Shown: positions 53,801-64,000 of the stretch, piece by piece
Position numbering within the stretch: position 1 is the stretch's first letter
Layout: each line of letters opens with the position of its first letter
Source: Todiramphus chloris collaris
Taxonomy: Eukaryota > Chordata > Aves > Coraciiformes > Alcedinidae
Direction of reading: 5' to 3'
DNA length: 64,000 nucleotides
NCBI GenBank assembly: GCA_025345505.1
Contig: JANVCC010000056.1
Coordinates: forward strand, 1,171,049 to 1,235,048
Made by a program: the position numbers and the translations under genes
The notes under the pieces: model-generated
The model's database searches: none
What the model was told of the DNA's origin: nothing
The model's input: only the letters and a program-made list of their open reading frames with translations

Positions 53801-56800
53801 ACTCTCTGTCCATAAGCTGGTAAATGCTTAGGAAAAAAAAAAAGGTTGCTTTTGGACAGATGAGTATTTAAATATTGCCCTTTCCCACAAGGCTAAGTCC
53901 ACTAACGCTGCAGCACTTGAAGACTCTCTATCAGGAATAAAGTAGTATTGTTGCAGTTACCCAGTATGATTTTTATCTTCTGTTCCTAAATATTTAAAAA
54001 GCTACTTTTTGTTTTAATTTTCTAGGTTCGACATGGTGCGGGTACTGGACTGAGAGAGATACTTAAAGCTCATGGTAAAAGTGGTGGTAAAATGGGAGAT
54101 AGTTCTTTAGAAGAGGTAAGTTTCCAGTCACATAGACTTAAGACATTACTTAAATGGACTTTAGAAATCGGACTTCTTAAAACACTTAAGCTTTGCAGGA
54201 GCTACGTGGTCTGGGACAATATAAACCATGAGATTCATCTGAAAATATTCTGGATGGAATCACTGTATGCACTGATGAAATGTTTACATTATTTTTTAAA
54301 GTTCTGCAAAAAAAGTACTGTATAAGCAGTAATTAACATACAGACTATGTTATTTTATTGAACACTAGCTTCCATACTAGAAAATACTATTTTCAGGACA
54401 TGGAAAAGGTGTGCTGAAATAAAATTGCCAAGTTATGTAACTCTAGTGAAGTGTCTTGAACTATGCAATTCTATTAACTTAAAGTGACTCTATCAATGCG
54501 CTTGCTTTGTTATTATGAGAGAAAGTGTTTAAATAGCCTGTTTAAAAGGAAAGGACTTCTTAAAAATATCCTGACAGTAGTAGCTCGTTTACTATTAGTG
54601 AATCTCATGCAGATTCATGCTGACTTCCCTACTGTAAAGCAGCTGGGAGAGCTTGTGGCTTAGAGCACTGCAGAATGAGGAGATAAATTTATCAAATCTA
54701 CATCAAGCTATTTCAGTACACTTCTTATACAGGGAAAGCATCAGAAGGCTGTACTGCTATCCAACAGATCTGGACAGGCTGGAGAGCTGGGCAAAGGTGA
54801 ACCTCATGAAGTTCAGTAAGGGCAAGTGTAGAGTCCTGCATCTGGGGAGGAATAACACCAGGCACAGGTGTTAGGTTAGGGGTTGTCCTGCTGGAAGGCA
54901 GCACCACAGAGAAAGACCTTGGAGTCCTAGTGGATACTAAGTTATCCATGGGACAGCAATGTGCCCTTGTGGCCAGGAAGGCCAATGGCATCCTGGGGTG
55001 CATTAAGACGACTGTGTCCAGCAGGTCTAGGGAGGTTCACCTCCCCTCTACTCTGCCCTAGTGAGACCACACCTGGAATATTGTATCCAGTTTTGGGCTC
55101 CCCAGTTTAAATGAGACAAGGATCTACTGGAAAGAGTCCAACAGAGCAATGAGGATGATTAAGGGACTTGAGCATCTCCCCTATGAAGAAAGACTGAGAG
55201 AACGTGGCTGTTTAGTCTTGAGAGGAGAAGACTGAGAGGGGATCTTATTAATGACTATAAATATCTGAGGGGTGGCTGTCAAATGGAAGGCATCAGTCTC
55301 TTTTCTGTAGTGCCCAGTAATAGGACAAGGAACAGTGGGTATAAACTTGAGCATAGAAGGTTCCACCTCAACATGAGGAGAACCTTCTTTACTGTGAGGG
55401 TGACAGAGCACTGGAACAGGCTGCCCAGAGAGGTTGTGGAGTCTCCTTCTCTGGAGACTTTCAAAACCCACCTGGATCTGTTCCTGTGTGGCCTGCCCTG
55501 GGTGATTCTGCACTGGCAGGGGGACTAGACTTGATGATCTCTAGTGGTCCCTTCCAATCCCTAACATTCTAGGATTCTATGAAAGCAAAAGCTGCTCTCT
55601 CTCCTTGCTTCTATGGGGGTTAGTATTTGTTCCATGGAGATTCCAAGGTAATAACACACACTGCAATGGTAAGATACTATGAACAGCTTCTGAACTATTT
55701 ATGGAAAGATTGTGTGTACTCCAGGCTACCTTCAAAGGCTGCTGTGCGTGCTGTATGGAGGCTGTAATTCTTTGACATGTATGAGAATATAAAATCCATA
55801 AAATGATGAAAGCTTTTTTCTTTAAAATGATAGTTTTCGAGATAAGTGGTAATTTAGTAGGCAAACAGTGGAGACGAGAAAGATGTCTAAGCAGTTGCTT
55901 TTATGGGGCCTCTGCTCTGAGATTCAAAGTTAGAGAACAGTTGGGTCTCTGTCAGAGGCCAGAGCTTCAGGACAAGCTTGGTCTAAATTGTGTTCTTAAA
56001 TCTGAAGGAGACACATCTGAAAAGCAAGTTTCTTTCACTGGGTCTTCCACAGTGAAGTACTGCTTCGTAGTTTATTTGTAAATAATCTTCAAACATATGA
56101 ATTGACTTGCCTAGGATGTGTTAACTTTAGTCAGTACAGATTATCCAAATGACCCTACCTTGGTGTCTTGCATAGGGATAAAATTATCAGCCTGCCTTAA
56201 AAGGTGCTCTCTAGCCTTTTGATAAAGGTGCTGTGTTTTGTTGTTGTTTTTTTTTAAAAAAAGGTATTATGCTTGTAGTAAGTAGGGTGAACTGAATTAG
56301 TGCTATTTTATCTTGACTGTCTGTGCAAGATGACTATAATATTCAGTCAATTTAAACATGTTGTCAGTATAAATTTTAGTTAAAGCAAGTATATCAGAAA
56401 TCCTTTGAGTACATGCAGTCAAGGTGCCCACCTTTTCTCTTTTTTACAGATGATTCAGCAACACCAGGAGTGGCTAGAAGACTTGGTTATTAGACTTCTC
56501 TGTGTCTTCGCATTGGACAGATTTGGAGACTTTGTTTCAGATGAAGTAAGTTGTCTGAGTAAACAGGTAGATCAGCAGGCTACTGCAGGGACACACGGTA
56601 ACAGATCAGCTATGCTTTGTACAGTGCTACTGCATGTGCCTCTTGTATGTACTCACAGATGCTTACTACAAAAAGTATCCAATACATAAATTTCACCTTG
56701 TTTGTATAGCAGTTTTGGTCACCTGACTCTACTCATACTGTTTTCTTTTAAGTCAGATTTCATACAGAAGCATCTCTTATCATTTACTTTATCCTAGGTA

Positions 56801-59800
56801 GTAGCACCAGTACGTGAGACTTGTGCTCAGACTTTGGGAGTAGTATTGAAACACATGAATGAGACCGGAGTTCATAAAACCGTGGATGTTCTCCTGAAGC
56901 TGCTTACACAGGAACAGTGGGAAGTGAGACATGGTGGTCTGCTAGGAATAAAGTACGCTTTGGCAGTACGTCAGGTAATAACCTTCATGACAGCTTGGGA
57001 GAGCTTTGGAACAAAAAGCTCTGCTCGAAGTAGAGGGTGTGGCTGAACAAAGTGCTGCTAAAGCAAGCTTGCTTGCACTGCAGTGACATGTGTGTTGTAA
57101 GATGTGTTACTGCATTTTTATATTCAGGCTGCAGAAATTTGCAGGTACATAGCAAAGTTGTACTGTTGTAACTCAGATACTTGCACAAAACATTTTAAGC
57201 AGAGGCTATACTTAGCTGGTTTTGATAATATTTTCACGTGTGCAGTTAGCATAGCCAGCTGTTACAAGGGATTTAGTCTGTTCATGGTACTGTTCTGCAA
57301 ACGCTCAGCTTTGTTTACATCAAAAACAAGCTGAGTTACAGTTCATTCAAGTTTATAACCTAGGCTTTACTTCATTAATGGTAACTTAGAATATTTAGCT
57401 TATAGTCTTTGATCTGTAGCTTTTGGTTTTATAAAAGACTTACACACTTAAGAGTACACCTTAGTATTTTGGGGCATTTTGTGTCTGGCGTTTCAGGTCC
57501 TGCATTTTGATCACAACCCCAGGCTTGGGGACAAGTGGCTGAAAAACTGCCTGGTGGAAAGGGACCGGGGAGGTGTTGATCGAAAGCTGCTGGAACATGA
57601 GCCAGCAGTGTGCCCAGGTGCCCCAAGAAGGCCAACAGCATCCTGGCTTGTATCAGAAATAGTGTGGCCAGCAGAACTGGGGAAGTGACTATCCCCCTGT
57701 GTGTTCAGTTGTAGGCCTCTTGCTACAAGAATGACAGTGCATGTCCAAAGAAGGGCAACAAATCTGCTGAAGGGTCTAGAGAACAAATCTTATGAGGAGC
57801 GGCTGAGGGAAGTGGGGTGGTTTAGCCGGGAGAAAAGGAGGCTCAAGGGAGATCTTGTCACTCTACAACTACCTGAAAGGAGATTGTAGTGAGGTGAGGG
57901 TCAGTCTTTTCTCCCAAGTAACAAGTGATAGCACAAGAGGAAATGGCTTTAAATTGCATCAGGGGAGGATTAGGTTGGACATTTGCAAAAACTTGTTCAG
58001 TGAAAGGGTTGTCAAGCTCTGGAAGAGGCTGCCCAGGCAGGTGGTGGAGTCACCATCCCTGGAGCTATTTAAAAGACATGTAGATGTGGTGCTGAGGGAC
58101 ATGGTTTAGTGGTGGGCTTGGCAGTGTTAGGTTAATGGTTGGACTCAATCATCTTAAAAAGTCTTTTCCAGTCAAAACAATTCCAAGATTATATACTTTT
58201 TAAGTTTATAAAAATGCTTTTGATCTTTTTGGCAGGACATGATCAACACTTTATTGCCTAAAGTGTTGCCTGCAATAATTGATGGTCTTCAAGATCTAGA
58301 TGATGATGTCCGAGCTGTTGCTGCAGCATCTTTAGTACCAGTAGTGGAAAGCCTGGTCCAGCTTCAGTCTCAGAAGGTGACTGAATTGTTTTATATCAAT
58401 TCTGATTGAAAAGTTCACTTTTGGTCTGAGTGAAGAAGGTAAGAGGCAGCACTTGGATTTTCAGTTCATTGGATTTTTTTTGATAACCTCTTCTGCTTAT
58501 TTATGTAGGTGCCTTTTATTCTTAATACCTTGTGGGATGCACTTCTGGAGTTGGATGACTTGACAGCTTCCACAAACAGTATAATGATCCTTCTTTCTTC
58601 CCTTCTGACTTATCCTCAGGTCCGCAAATGCAGGTAACTTTCTCATTAGTATTTTTTCTCATTATATTTTCTCTTCAGTATTGCAGGTTTGACTGTCCAG
58701 TCCTTTTCAAATAGGAATACGCAAAGTTGCTCTCAGACCATGTGCCAAAGAGATGCTTCATTTAAATCAGTCTTTTAATTTTACTGTTGCTTTTCCTTAA
58801 AAGTGAACATTAAGACAGTGCTTCCATTTTCATTTTTTTCTAAAGGATTGAACAAAGCCCAAAGTATAATCTGGGAAACAACACAGTAAAATACATGCTT
58901 GAATTGACTAGTCCTTTATACCAGTAAGAAAAAACAGTATTTTTGTGAAAAAAAGATACTGATTCAAACTATTTTAAATGTTTAAGCTGTAGTAACTTGA
59001 TCCTTTGCTTAATATCGCCAATCAGATGCAATAATAGTTTACTTTTTTAAAAAGAGTTGGCTTGTTTTGGTTTTTTTGGATGAAACTAACTGAGGATAAA
59101 AAGATAAACTTATCTCTGTGTGTCTGCATTTGGTTTGTTTGGGTTTTTTTTTTTCCCCGCTCTGTCACTGCCTCTCCATCTCCCTGTCATCTCCCTTTTA
59201 TGTACTAGTATTCAGCAGTCACTCACAGTTTTGGTACCTCGCGTGTGGCCGTTTTTGCACCATACTATATCTTCTGTGCGAAAAGCAGCACTGGAAACAT
59301 TATTCACACTGCTGTCTACTCAAGACCAGGTAAGAATTGGAGTCATTGGTGTTTTACTCTTGAGATATATTGGAATCTGCTTGATCACATGCTATCCTTG
59401 TTTCAGAGCTCTTCAACATGGCTGACTCCAATTCTGCAAGACATGTTGAGGCACATATTTCAATTTTGTATCTTAGAAAGCAACCAAGAAATCCTGGATC
59501 TTATTCACAAGGTATTTATGTGGCTTATGACCTAGATATATATTGTTTATGTATGCTGTGATTTCACATCCTCTGCACTTCTGTGAAATGAATAGTTTGT
59601 TCACGTTTATTATTTTGTAGTTAGCCTATGTGATGCTTTGCTATAGAGTGAAGGAGGTGAGGATGGTTCGTACAGTTTATCAGAACATCTGTGATCTTAA
59701 GTAGACTAGATACAAATCTGTCATGATTTCCACTGTTTCTTTCCAAGGTGTGGCTGGAACTGTTAAACAAGGCGTCTGTACAGTATGTGGTTGCAGCTGC

Positions 59801-62800
59801 TTGTCCATGGATGGGAGCCTGGCTCTGCTTAATGATGCAGCCATCTCATTTGCCCATTGACTTAAACATGTTGCTAGAAGTAAAAACCAGATCGAAAGTA
59901 AGTGAAATGTGACCTCCCGAACTGTTCTGGAGAAAGTATGAAATTGATTTTCTCTACATAAAGACATGTTCTAAAGATGTTTAGAGGGGAGTGGTGGTGC
60001 CTTTCTACAACTCTAAATATCTTAACAAACCTCAAGTCTGTTGAGCAAAACAGTTCTTGTCAGGGTGTCCGTAAGAATTTAAGTTCTATCATGTTAGAGC
60101 CTATATGGTTCCAAAACCATATGTTTGTAGGACTGAGTTAAGTGTAAAAGCATTGTGTTATTTCCAAAAACATGCTGAAAGAGGTTTCTGGGTTTTTTTT
60201 CTTTTTGTGGATTCAGTTGGTTGAGTATTATTTCTAATATTATACTGAAGGAACCATAACTTGCATTCAATGGGACCATAGGAGACTACTGGCAGAGAGA
60301 TGATTTACAGTGATTGATTACTTTAAGAAGTCTGTTATCCAAGAAACTTTCTGGCTTAGTTCAACTTTTACAGAGTATGATGGTTATTGGAAATGTTATG
60401 GAATGTGAATTAATCTTTTCTATTGGAAGCACATTTACTTTCCACCTCTCCCAACTTTATTCCATAGGAAAAGGCAGGTGCTAAACTGCGTCAAGGTCAA
60501 ACCCAGAATAAGGAAGTGATTCAGGAATATATTGCTGGGGCAGACAGCATTGCAGAAGATCCAGCAACCAGGGATTATGTTGTGATGCGAGCTCGGATGA
60601 TGGCAGCAAAGTCAGTTTACTGGAAATCTTAAAAAATTATTTAAAGGAAATATATTGGTTTTTTATGTAATGTTTTTGCCAAAATGTAATAATGTAGACA
60701 TTTTTGATGTCTTCATTTTGAATCATTAATTGCAGAGTAATTGCAGTGTTTAAGTGACCGTTCTTTCTTCTTTTGTCAGGCTGCTGGGAGCACTTTGTTG
60801 CTGCATTTGTGACCCAGGTGTAAATACTGCTACTCAAGAAATAAAGCCAGCTGAATCATTAGCTCAACTACTGCTCTTCCACTTGAATTCTAAATCTGCC
60901 TTGCAGAGGATTAGTGTTGCATTAGTAATCTGTGAGTGGGCAGCCTTGCAAAAGGTAGGATGTTTCTGCAGCAGAAATAAATTTTACTTACTATCTTAAT
61001 CCACAGCTTGTTGTCTGCTCCATAGCTTGAAATAAAATTTCAGTTGATAAGCTAAAATAGTATTAATACATCTAAATAGTAAAGTCTTGATTATTAGACA
61101 GTGGAGGAGTACATTACTTGGTAGCTAAATGCCAACTGTCAGAACTATGAATCAGTAAATATGTTCACATTTCTTCTACAAAAGATGTTTATTCTCCAGG
61201 ATGCATGTAGTCTTAAGGTCAGAGCTTCCTTTTAACATGACTGTCTTCCCTGTGTTCACTGTCACATCTGTTCTAGTGGCAGACTGCAAGTTTTATTCAT
61301 AATCCTTAATATTCTGGGTTACAAATGTTAATGGTCCCTCTGGAAACTGGAGTTTTGTAGCTAGATTGCACTGTTTTACTGTGCAAAGCTGAACAAAAGA
61401 AATCGTGATTACTTGAAAATACAAATTATGTCTCTTCCTGTTCTAGGAGTGTAGAACTGTGGCCATTTGTGTGCAACCTCGTTTACTTGGGGTGCTTTCT
61501 GAACATCTCTATTATGATGAAATTGCTGTTCCCTTCACACGGATGCAGAATGAATGTAAACAACTCATCTCATTGTTAGCTGATGCACACATTGATATTG
61601 GAAACAGAGTAAACTGCAGTGTGTTTACAATAGATCAAGCTAATGAGCTGGTAAGTAGAGGCATGTCTGCACTTCCTTCAAATCTGTTCTTGTCTTGAAA
61701 TACACTTTCAGCATTATTATTACACAGAATTAACTTTCAGAAATAATGTGGTGACTTTACACATCCTTTGACATGAGACATGTAATAGGTATTTACCACT
61801 TCCCCTGTGAGGACTGCCAAAAATGGAGCAGAATGCAAGGCAGATGCTTAACGGGAGGAAAAATTGACAATGTTCTGATTTCAGGTGTAGATCCACTATT
61901 GATATCTGCACTGAAGAGAACAAAGCATGCTGGCAGTCCTTCAAAACCACTGTCAAAAGTGGTAAATAAACTGCATGAATTCTAGAATTCCCTCCAACCT
62001 CCCAAGCATGTGGGTTTTTTTTCCTGGCTCTTCAACTGTTTTGTGTTTTTTTAATCTGAAAACATCAAGTGTTAGATGTGCTAATAAAAGGTAGCTTTTG
62101 ACATGAAAAGCTCTGTGAGAGAAAATAGAGCTGATAATGTTGGCGCAACAAATTAAAAGGTTTTTCTTCCAAACACAAACTGCAAGGTTAAGCAGAGAAA
62201 AATGAGCATAGGCAGATGAGGTAGGGTGTAAATTAAGAGCTTGTGGATTTGAGAGCCTGCAAATAAAAGGGGACTGGGATGGGAGGGGTGTGTAGATTTG
62301 TGTGTGCAACCGTGATGCTGAGGATGAGAATCAGCCAGTTGTGAGTGGGGAGGATATGGCAAGTCCTGCAACTGATTTTTTTTGTTAGATTTTTATCCCA
62401 GTCTCTTTCCTCAAAAGAAAACCAGCTTAGAAACAACTTCATGCACAGGATCCCGTACATCCTTTCTGGCCTCTTGTATTCGTAGCATATTCTCCTTTGC
62501 TTATCAGCCACATGCTTATTATATGTTGCCAGAATATCTGGATATATCTGGCAGGTATAGAACAATTTAATTTTAGAGGAGTATTTAAACTCCTCTTTCA
62601 GCTTTGGGAATCCAGACATAAAATGTTCAGTAATATGCCTGATTTTCCCCTTGAGCTGCAATTCAGGATTCCAGAAACTATTTTGGAGCATTACCTGCCA
62701 TTTGCTGGAGAAATGGAGATGAAAATCTAGTTAAAAACTAGATGAAAACAGATGAAGACCTAGTGAAGGGACTCGTTCTGCCATGAAAACCAGTTTTCAC

Positions 62801-63285
62801 AGGGTATCTTGTTTTACAGTAAATGCAACAGATTTGTAACTGTCTTCCTTTTTATTAGGTTACTTCTGTTTTCAATGAAGTGACATCATCCTTTACTTTG
62901 AATCCTAAAATTCTACAGCAGTTGGACAGTAAACGACAACAAGTCCAAATGACTGTTACAGAAACGAATCAAGAATGGCAAGTGTTGCATCTGCGAGTCC
63001 ATACATTTGCTGCATGTGCAGTTGTGAACTTGCAGCAACTTCCAGAAAAACTAAATCCTGTTATAAAACCCTTAATGGAAGCTATCAAAAAAGAAGAAAA
63101 TACACTTGTACAAAACTATGTGGCTTCATGTATAGCAAAGTTACTTCAGCAGTGTACAACAAGGTCTCCTTGTCCCAACTCAAAGATTATAAAAAACCTC
63201 TGCAACTCCCTCTGTGTGGATCCACATCTTACTCCACTAGCTGCATGTCCTGCACAGCCACAGAGTAGCCATGAAAACTCAAAAG
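32510..63285 (+). CDS. BTAF1: BTAF1 (Mot1/TAF172), N-terminal half, gene continues past window
   Basis: BTAF1 is the TBP-associated Swi2/Snf2 ATPase that removes TBP from DNA. Coding exons: 32510-32523, 42472-42595, 43598-43712, 46383-46529, 48963-49126, 49420-49556, 50196-50307, 51521-51589, 54026-54115, 56450-56545, 56798-56974, 58236-58376, 58509-58633, 59209-59329, 59407-59511, 59748-59897, 60468-60610, 60780-60954, 61447-61650, 62859-63285. All junctions are GT-AG with matching phase, giving 945 residues plus one base. The start [60 protein letters not shown] and LLALAVRQ-type HEAT helices match human BTAF1, which is 1,849 residues. A basic stretch (residues 207-225) and KRRK at 245-248 look like nuclear localisation signals. 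The visible part is the HEAT-repeat array that grips TBP. The ATPase domain lies beyond the window. The linker before NEWPLESF is shorter than in human. Confidence 0.96.
32524..42471 (+). other. BTAF1: BTAF1 intron 1
   Basis: This 9.9-kb intron separates the 14-nt coding part of exon 1 (donor GTCGGT, chosen because it alone restores MAVSRLDRL) from exon 2. The first 350 bases are still CpG-island DNA. The rest is AT-rich without a recognised gene or transposon. An A-rich run with CAACAAC occurs near 36200-36234 and a T tract near 39897-39912. A minus-strand frame of 144 codons at 40292-40726 has no recognisable content. Confidence 0.75.
42596..43597 (+). other. BTAF1: BTAF1 intron 2
   Basis: A 1.0-kb AT-rich intron between exons 2 and 3, with nothing recognised in it. 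Confidence 0.75.
43713..46382 (+). other. BTAF1: BTAF1 intron 3
   Basis: A 2.7-kb intron that holds an old antisense CR1 fragment at about 44350-45140, preceded by an A-rich run with ACCAAAC-type units at 44245-44295. The remainder is unremarkable. Confidence 0.75.
44350..45140 (-). mobile_element. Old antisense CR1-like LINE fragment
   Basis: Reading the + strand, phrases such as CTCCAGCAACTTCTCTCCAG with a following GTCTTTCCTC, GAACTGCACACAGTGTACC, GAGCTTAGTGTCATCTACATG and CACTGATCCCTGAAGGACTCC occur in the order expected for the reverse complement of the CR1 reverse-transcriptase region (antisense of the FADDTKLS and SVLGPVLF parts). Divergence is high and there are many gaps, so it is an ancient copy. 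It is the only clear CR1 in the window opposite to the host gene. Confidence 0.55.
46530..48962 (+). other. BTAF1: BTAF1 intron 4
   Basis: A 2.4-kb AT-rich intron with an 11-base G run at 46822-46832, an A run near 47869-47883 and an A/C-rich piece at 48530-48562. No gene or transposon is recognised. Confidence 0.7.
49557..51520 (+). other. BTAF1: BTAF1 introns 6 and 7
   Basis: Introns 49557-50195 and 50308-51520 flank exon 7 (50196-50307). I recognise nothing else in them. The reading frame of exon 7 continues for a few codons into intron 7 before a stop. Confidence 0.7.
51590..54025 (+). other. BTAF1: BTAF1 intron 8
   Basis: A 2.4-kb intron starting with a short TTTTA microsatellite at about 51628-51659. 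The rest is AT-rich with no recognised element. Confidence 0.7.
51628..51659. repeat. (TTTTA)n microsatellite
   Basis: About six TTTTA-type units in a row, one of them interrupted by a C, a few bases after the exon 8 donor of BTAF1. Confidence 0.75.
54116..56449 (+). other. BTAF1: BTAF1 intron 9
   Basis: A 2.3-kb intron that carries the largest CR1 fragment of the window at about 54745-55581. The flanks are AT-rich and show nothing else. Confidence 0.8.
54745..55581 (+). mobile_element. CR1 LINE, 3' end of ORF2 and 3'UTR, about 840 bp
   Basis: The 5' part encodes [20 protein letters not shown] and [10 protein letters not shown], matching the C-terminal reverse-transcriptase region of avian CR1. 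Further on, [19 protein letters not shown] and [18 protein letters not shown] match the very end of ORF2. The fragment ends with ACATTCTAGGATTCTATGA, the CR1 3' terminal motif. The frame is interrupted and the 5' part of the element is missing, so it is an inactive truncated copy, in the sense orientation of BTAF1. Confidence 0.9.
56975..58235 (+). other. BTAF1: BTAF1 intron 11
   Basis: A 1.3-kb intron that is more than half CR1 (57480-58193). Only about 40 bases separate the CR1 end from exon 12, and these hold the pyrimidine tract and acceptor (CTTTTTGGCAG). Confidence 0.8.
57480..58193 (+). mobile_element. CR1 LINE 3' fragment, about 710 bp
   Basis: The fragment has CTGCATTTTGATCACAACCC and GGCTTGGGGACAAGTGGCTG near its start, then segments encoding [20 protein letters not shown] and, near the end, [19 protein letters not shown] and [19 protein letters not shown], all typical of CR1 ORF2. 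The 3' end (AACAATTCCAAGATTATA) is a diverged form of the usual octamers. Several frame breaks are present. It looks like a different, somewhat older subfamily than the copy at 54.7 kb. Confidence 0.85.
58634..59208 (+). other. BTAF1: BTAF1 intron 13
   Basis: The intron between exons 13 and 14, ending in a long pyrimidine-rich stretch (59135-59208) before the acceptor TACTAG. Nothing else is recognised. Confidence 0.7.
59898..60467 (+). other. BTAF1: BTAF1 intron 16
   Basis: A 570-nt intron between exons 16 and 17 with no recognised element. Confidence 0.7.
60955..62858 (+). other. BTAF1: BTAF1 introns 18 and 19
   Basis: Introns 60955-61446 and 61651-62858 flank exon 19 (61447-61650). Intron 19 has a minus-strand open frame of 152 codons (62691-62233) with no recognisable motif. 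At this size it is compatible with chance in AT-rich DNA. Confidence 0.65.
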
Positions 63286-64000
63286 GTATGATATCTAAAA
63301 CTGCTAAGATTCTTAAAATGTCTGTGCCTGTCTTTAAACTGTTAAGATTAATATTTGAGTGAGTCTTGTTTTCAGTATTTTTAAAATGTCAGCAACCAAG
63401 TCTTCATTTGAGTAATTATTTCATTTAGGTATCTTAAATTACACATTGTGTGCAACTAAGAATGTGTATCGTTTTCAGAAAAAATATGTATAAAAGACCT
63501 TAGTTTCAATTTCAGTTATTTACTACTGTTCAGTTATTATCCACTTAGGATCTCATGTCACTTACATATGTTATGAAGCTTTTCACTGAAATGGAATAAG
63601 TATGGAAATGACCTGGACAGGCCTGAGAAGTGGGCTTGTGTGAATCTCCTGAGTTTCAGCAAGCCCAAGTGCAAGCAAGGTCCTGCAGCTGGGTTGGGAC
63701 AACCGTTGATTCTAATACAGGCTGGGGTATGAAGGGATTGAGAGCAGCTCTGTTGAGGACTTGGGGGTACAGGTGGATGAAAAGCTGGAGATGAGCCAGC
63801 AGTGTGCACTTGCATCCCAGAAGGCCCAACCATATCCTGGGCCACATCAAAAGAAGTGTGTCCAGCAGGTTGAGGGAGGTGATCCTGCTGCTCTACTCTG
63901 CTGTGGTGAGACCTCACACAGAGGACGGTGTCCATCTCTGGAGTCCTCAGCACAAGAAACACATGGACCTGTTGGGAGCAAGTGCAGAGGAGGGCACAAA
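63286..64000 (+). other. BTAF1: BTAF1 intron 20, truncated by the window edge
   Basis: The donor GTATGA follows exon 20, whose last full codon corresponds to the SK of the human QENSKG region. The acceptor and next exon lie outside the window. A CR1 fragment occupies the last 400 bases. Confidence 0.8.
63607..64000 (+). mobile_element. CR1 LINE fragment running off the right edge
   Basis: Phrases in CR1 order are visible: GACCTGGACAGGCCTGAGAA, TGGATGAAAAGCTGGAGATG, GAGCCAGCAGTGTGCACTTG, GTGTCCAGCAGGTTGAGGGA, CTCTACTCTGCTGTGGTGAG and GAGTCCTCAGCACAAGAAA. These are the C-terminal reverse-transcriptase part of ORF2. The frame is broken. The 3' end is outside the window. Confidence 0.8.

Noticed and set aside
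62233-62691. Minus-strand frame of 152 codons in BTAF1 intron 19
   Set aside because: No recognisable motif or repeat family. A frame of this length is roughly what chance allows once in 64 kb on six frames.
1-64000. LTR retroviruses, DNA transposons, tRNA or rRNA genes and CRISPR arrays
   Set aside because: Looked for on both strands by eye; no paired LTRs, no retroviral motifs, no terminal inverted repeats with a transposase and no tRNA-like boxes were seen.

Overview
The window looks like vertebrate nuclear DNA, most likely from a bird. Genes have many short exons in long AT-rich introns, two CpG-island promoters interrupt the AT-rich background, and the recognisable interspersed repeats are all CR1 LINE fragments, one with the avian-type 3' end (tandem ATTCTGTG units). 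I saw no prokaryotic features, no CRISPR array, no rRNA or tRNA gene, and no LTR or retrovirus-like element.

Layout. 1-1,000: CpG-island promoter and leader of a DUSP11 (PIR1, RNA 5'-triphosphatase) gene on the + strand. 1,225-21,893: its eleven coding exons, assembled here from splice sites with matching phases (predicted 663 residues), then a short 3'UTR with a poly(A) signal at 22,242. About 22.3-31.3 kb: AT-rich intergenic DNA without a recognised gene, although a chain of four phase-compatible minus-strand exons (27,254 down to 23,324) may be a small convergent gene. About 31.36-32.9 kb: second CpG island with CCAAT boxes and a YY1-like site, the promoter of BTAF1. 32,510-63,285: the first twenty coding exons of BTAF1 (Mot1/TAF172) on the + strand, 945 residues covering the N-terminal HEAT-repeat half. 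The gene runs off the right edge before its Swi2/Snf2 ATPase part.

Most unusual feature: DUSP11 coding exon 9 (18,420-19,343, 924 nt) encodes nine full and two partial copies of a 30-32-residue repeat with the signature [12 protein letters not shown]. It adds 308 residues to a protein that is about 330-377 residues in human and has no such repeat there. The exon is phase-symmetric, so skipping it would restore a protein of human-like size (355 residues). The two identified genes do not form an operon-like unit. DUSP11 trims 5' triphosphates from RNA and BTAF1 strips TBP from DNA, so both touch transcript biology, but their adjacency is probably positional. In human they lie on different chromosomes (2p13 and 10q23).
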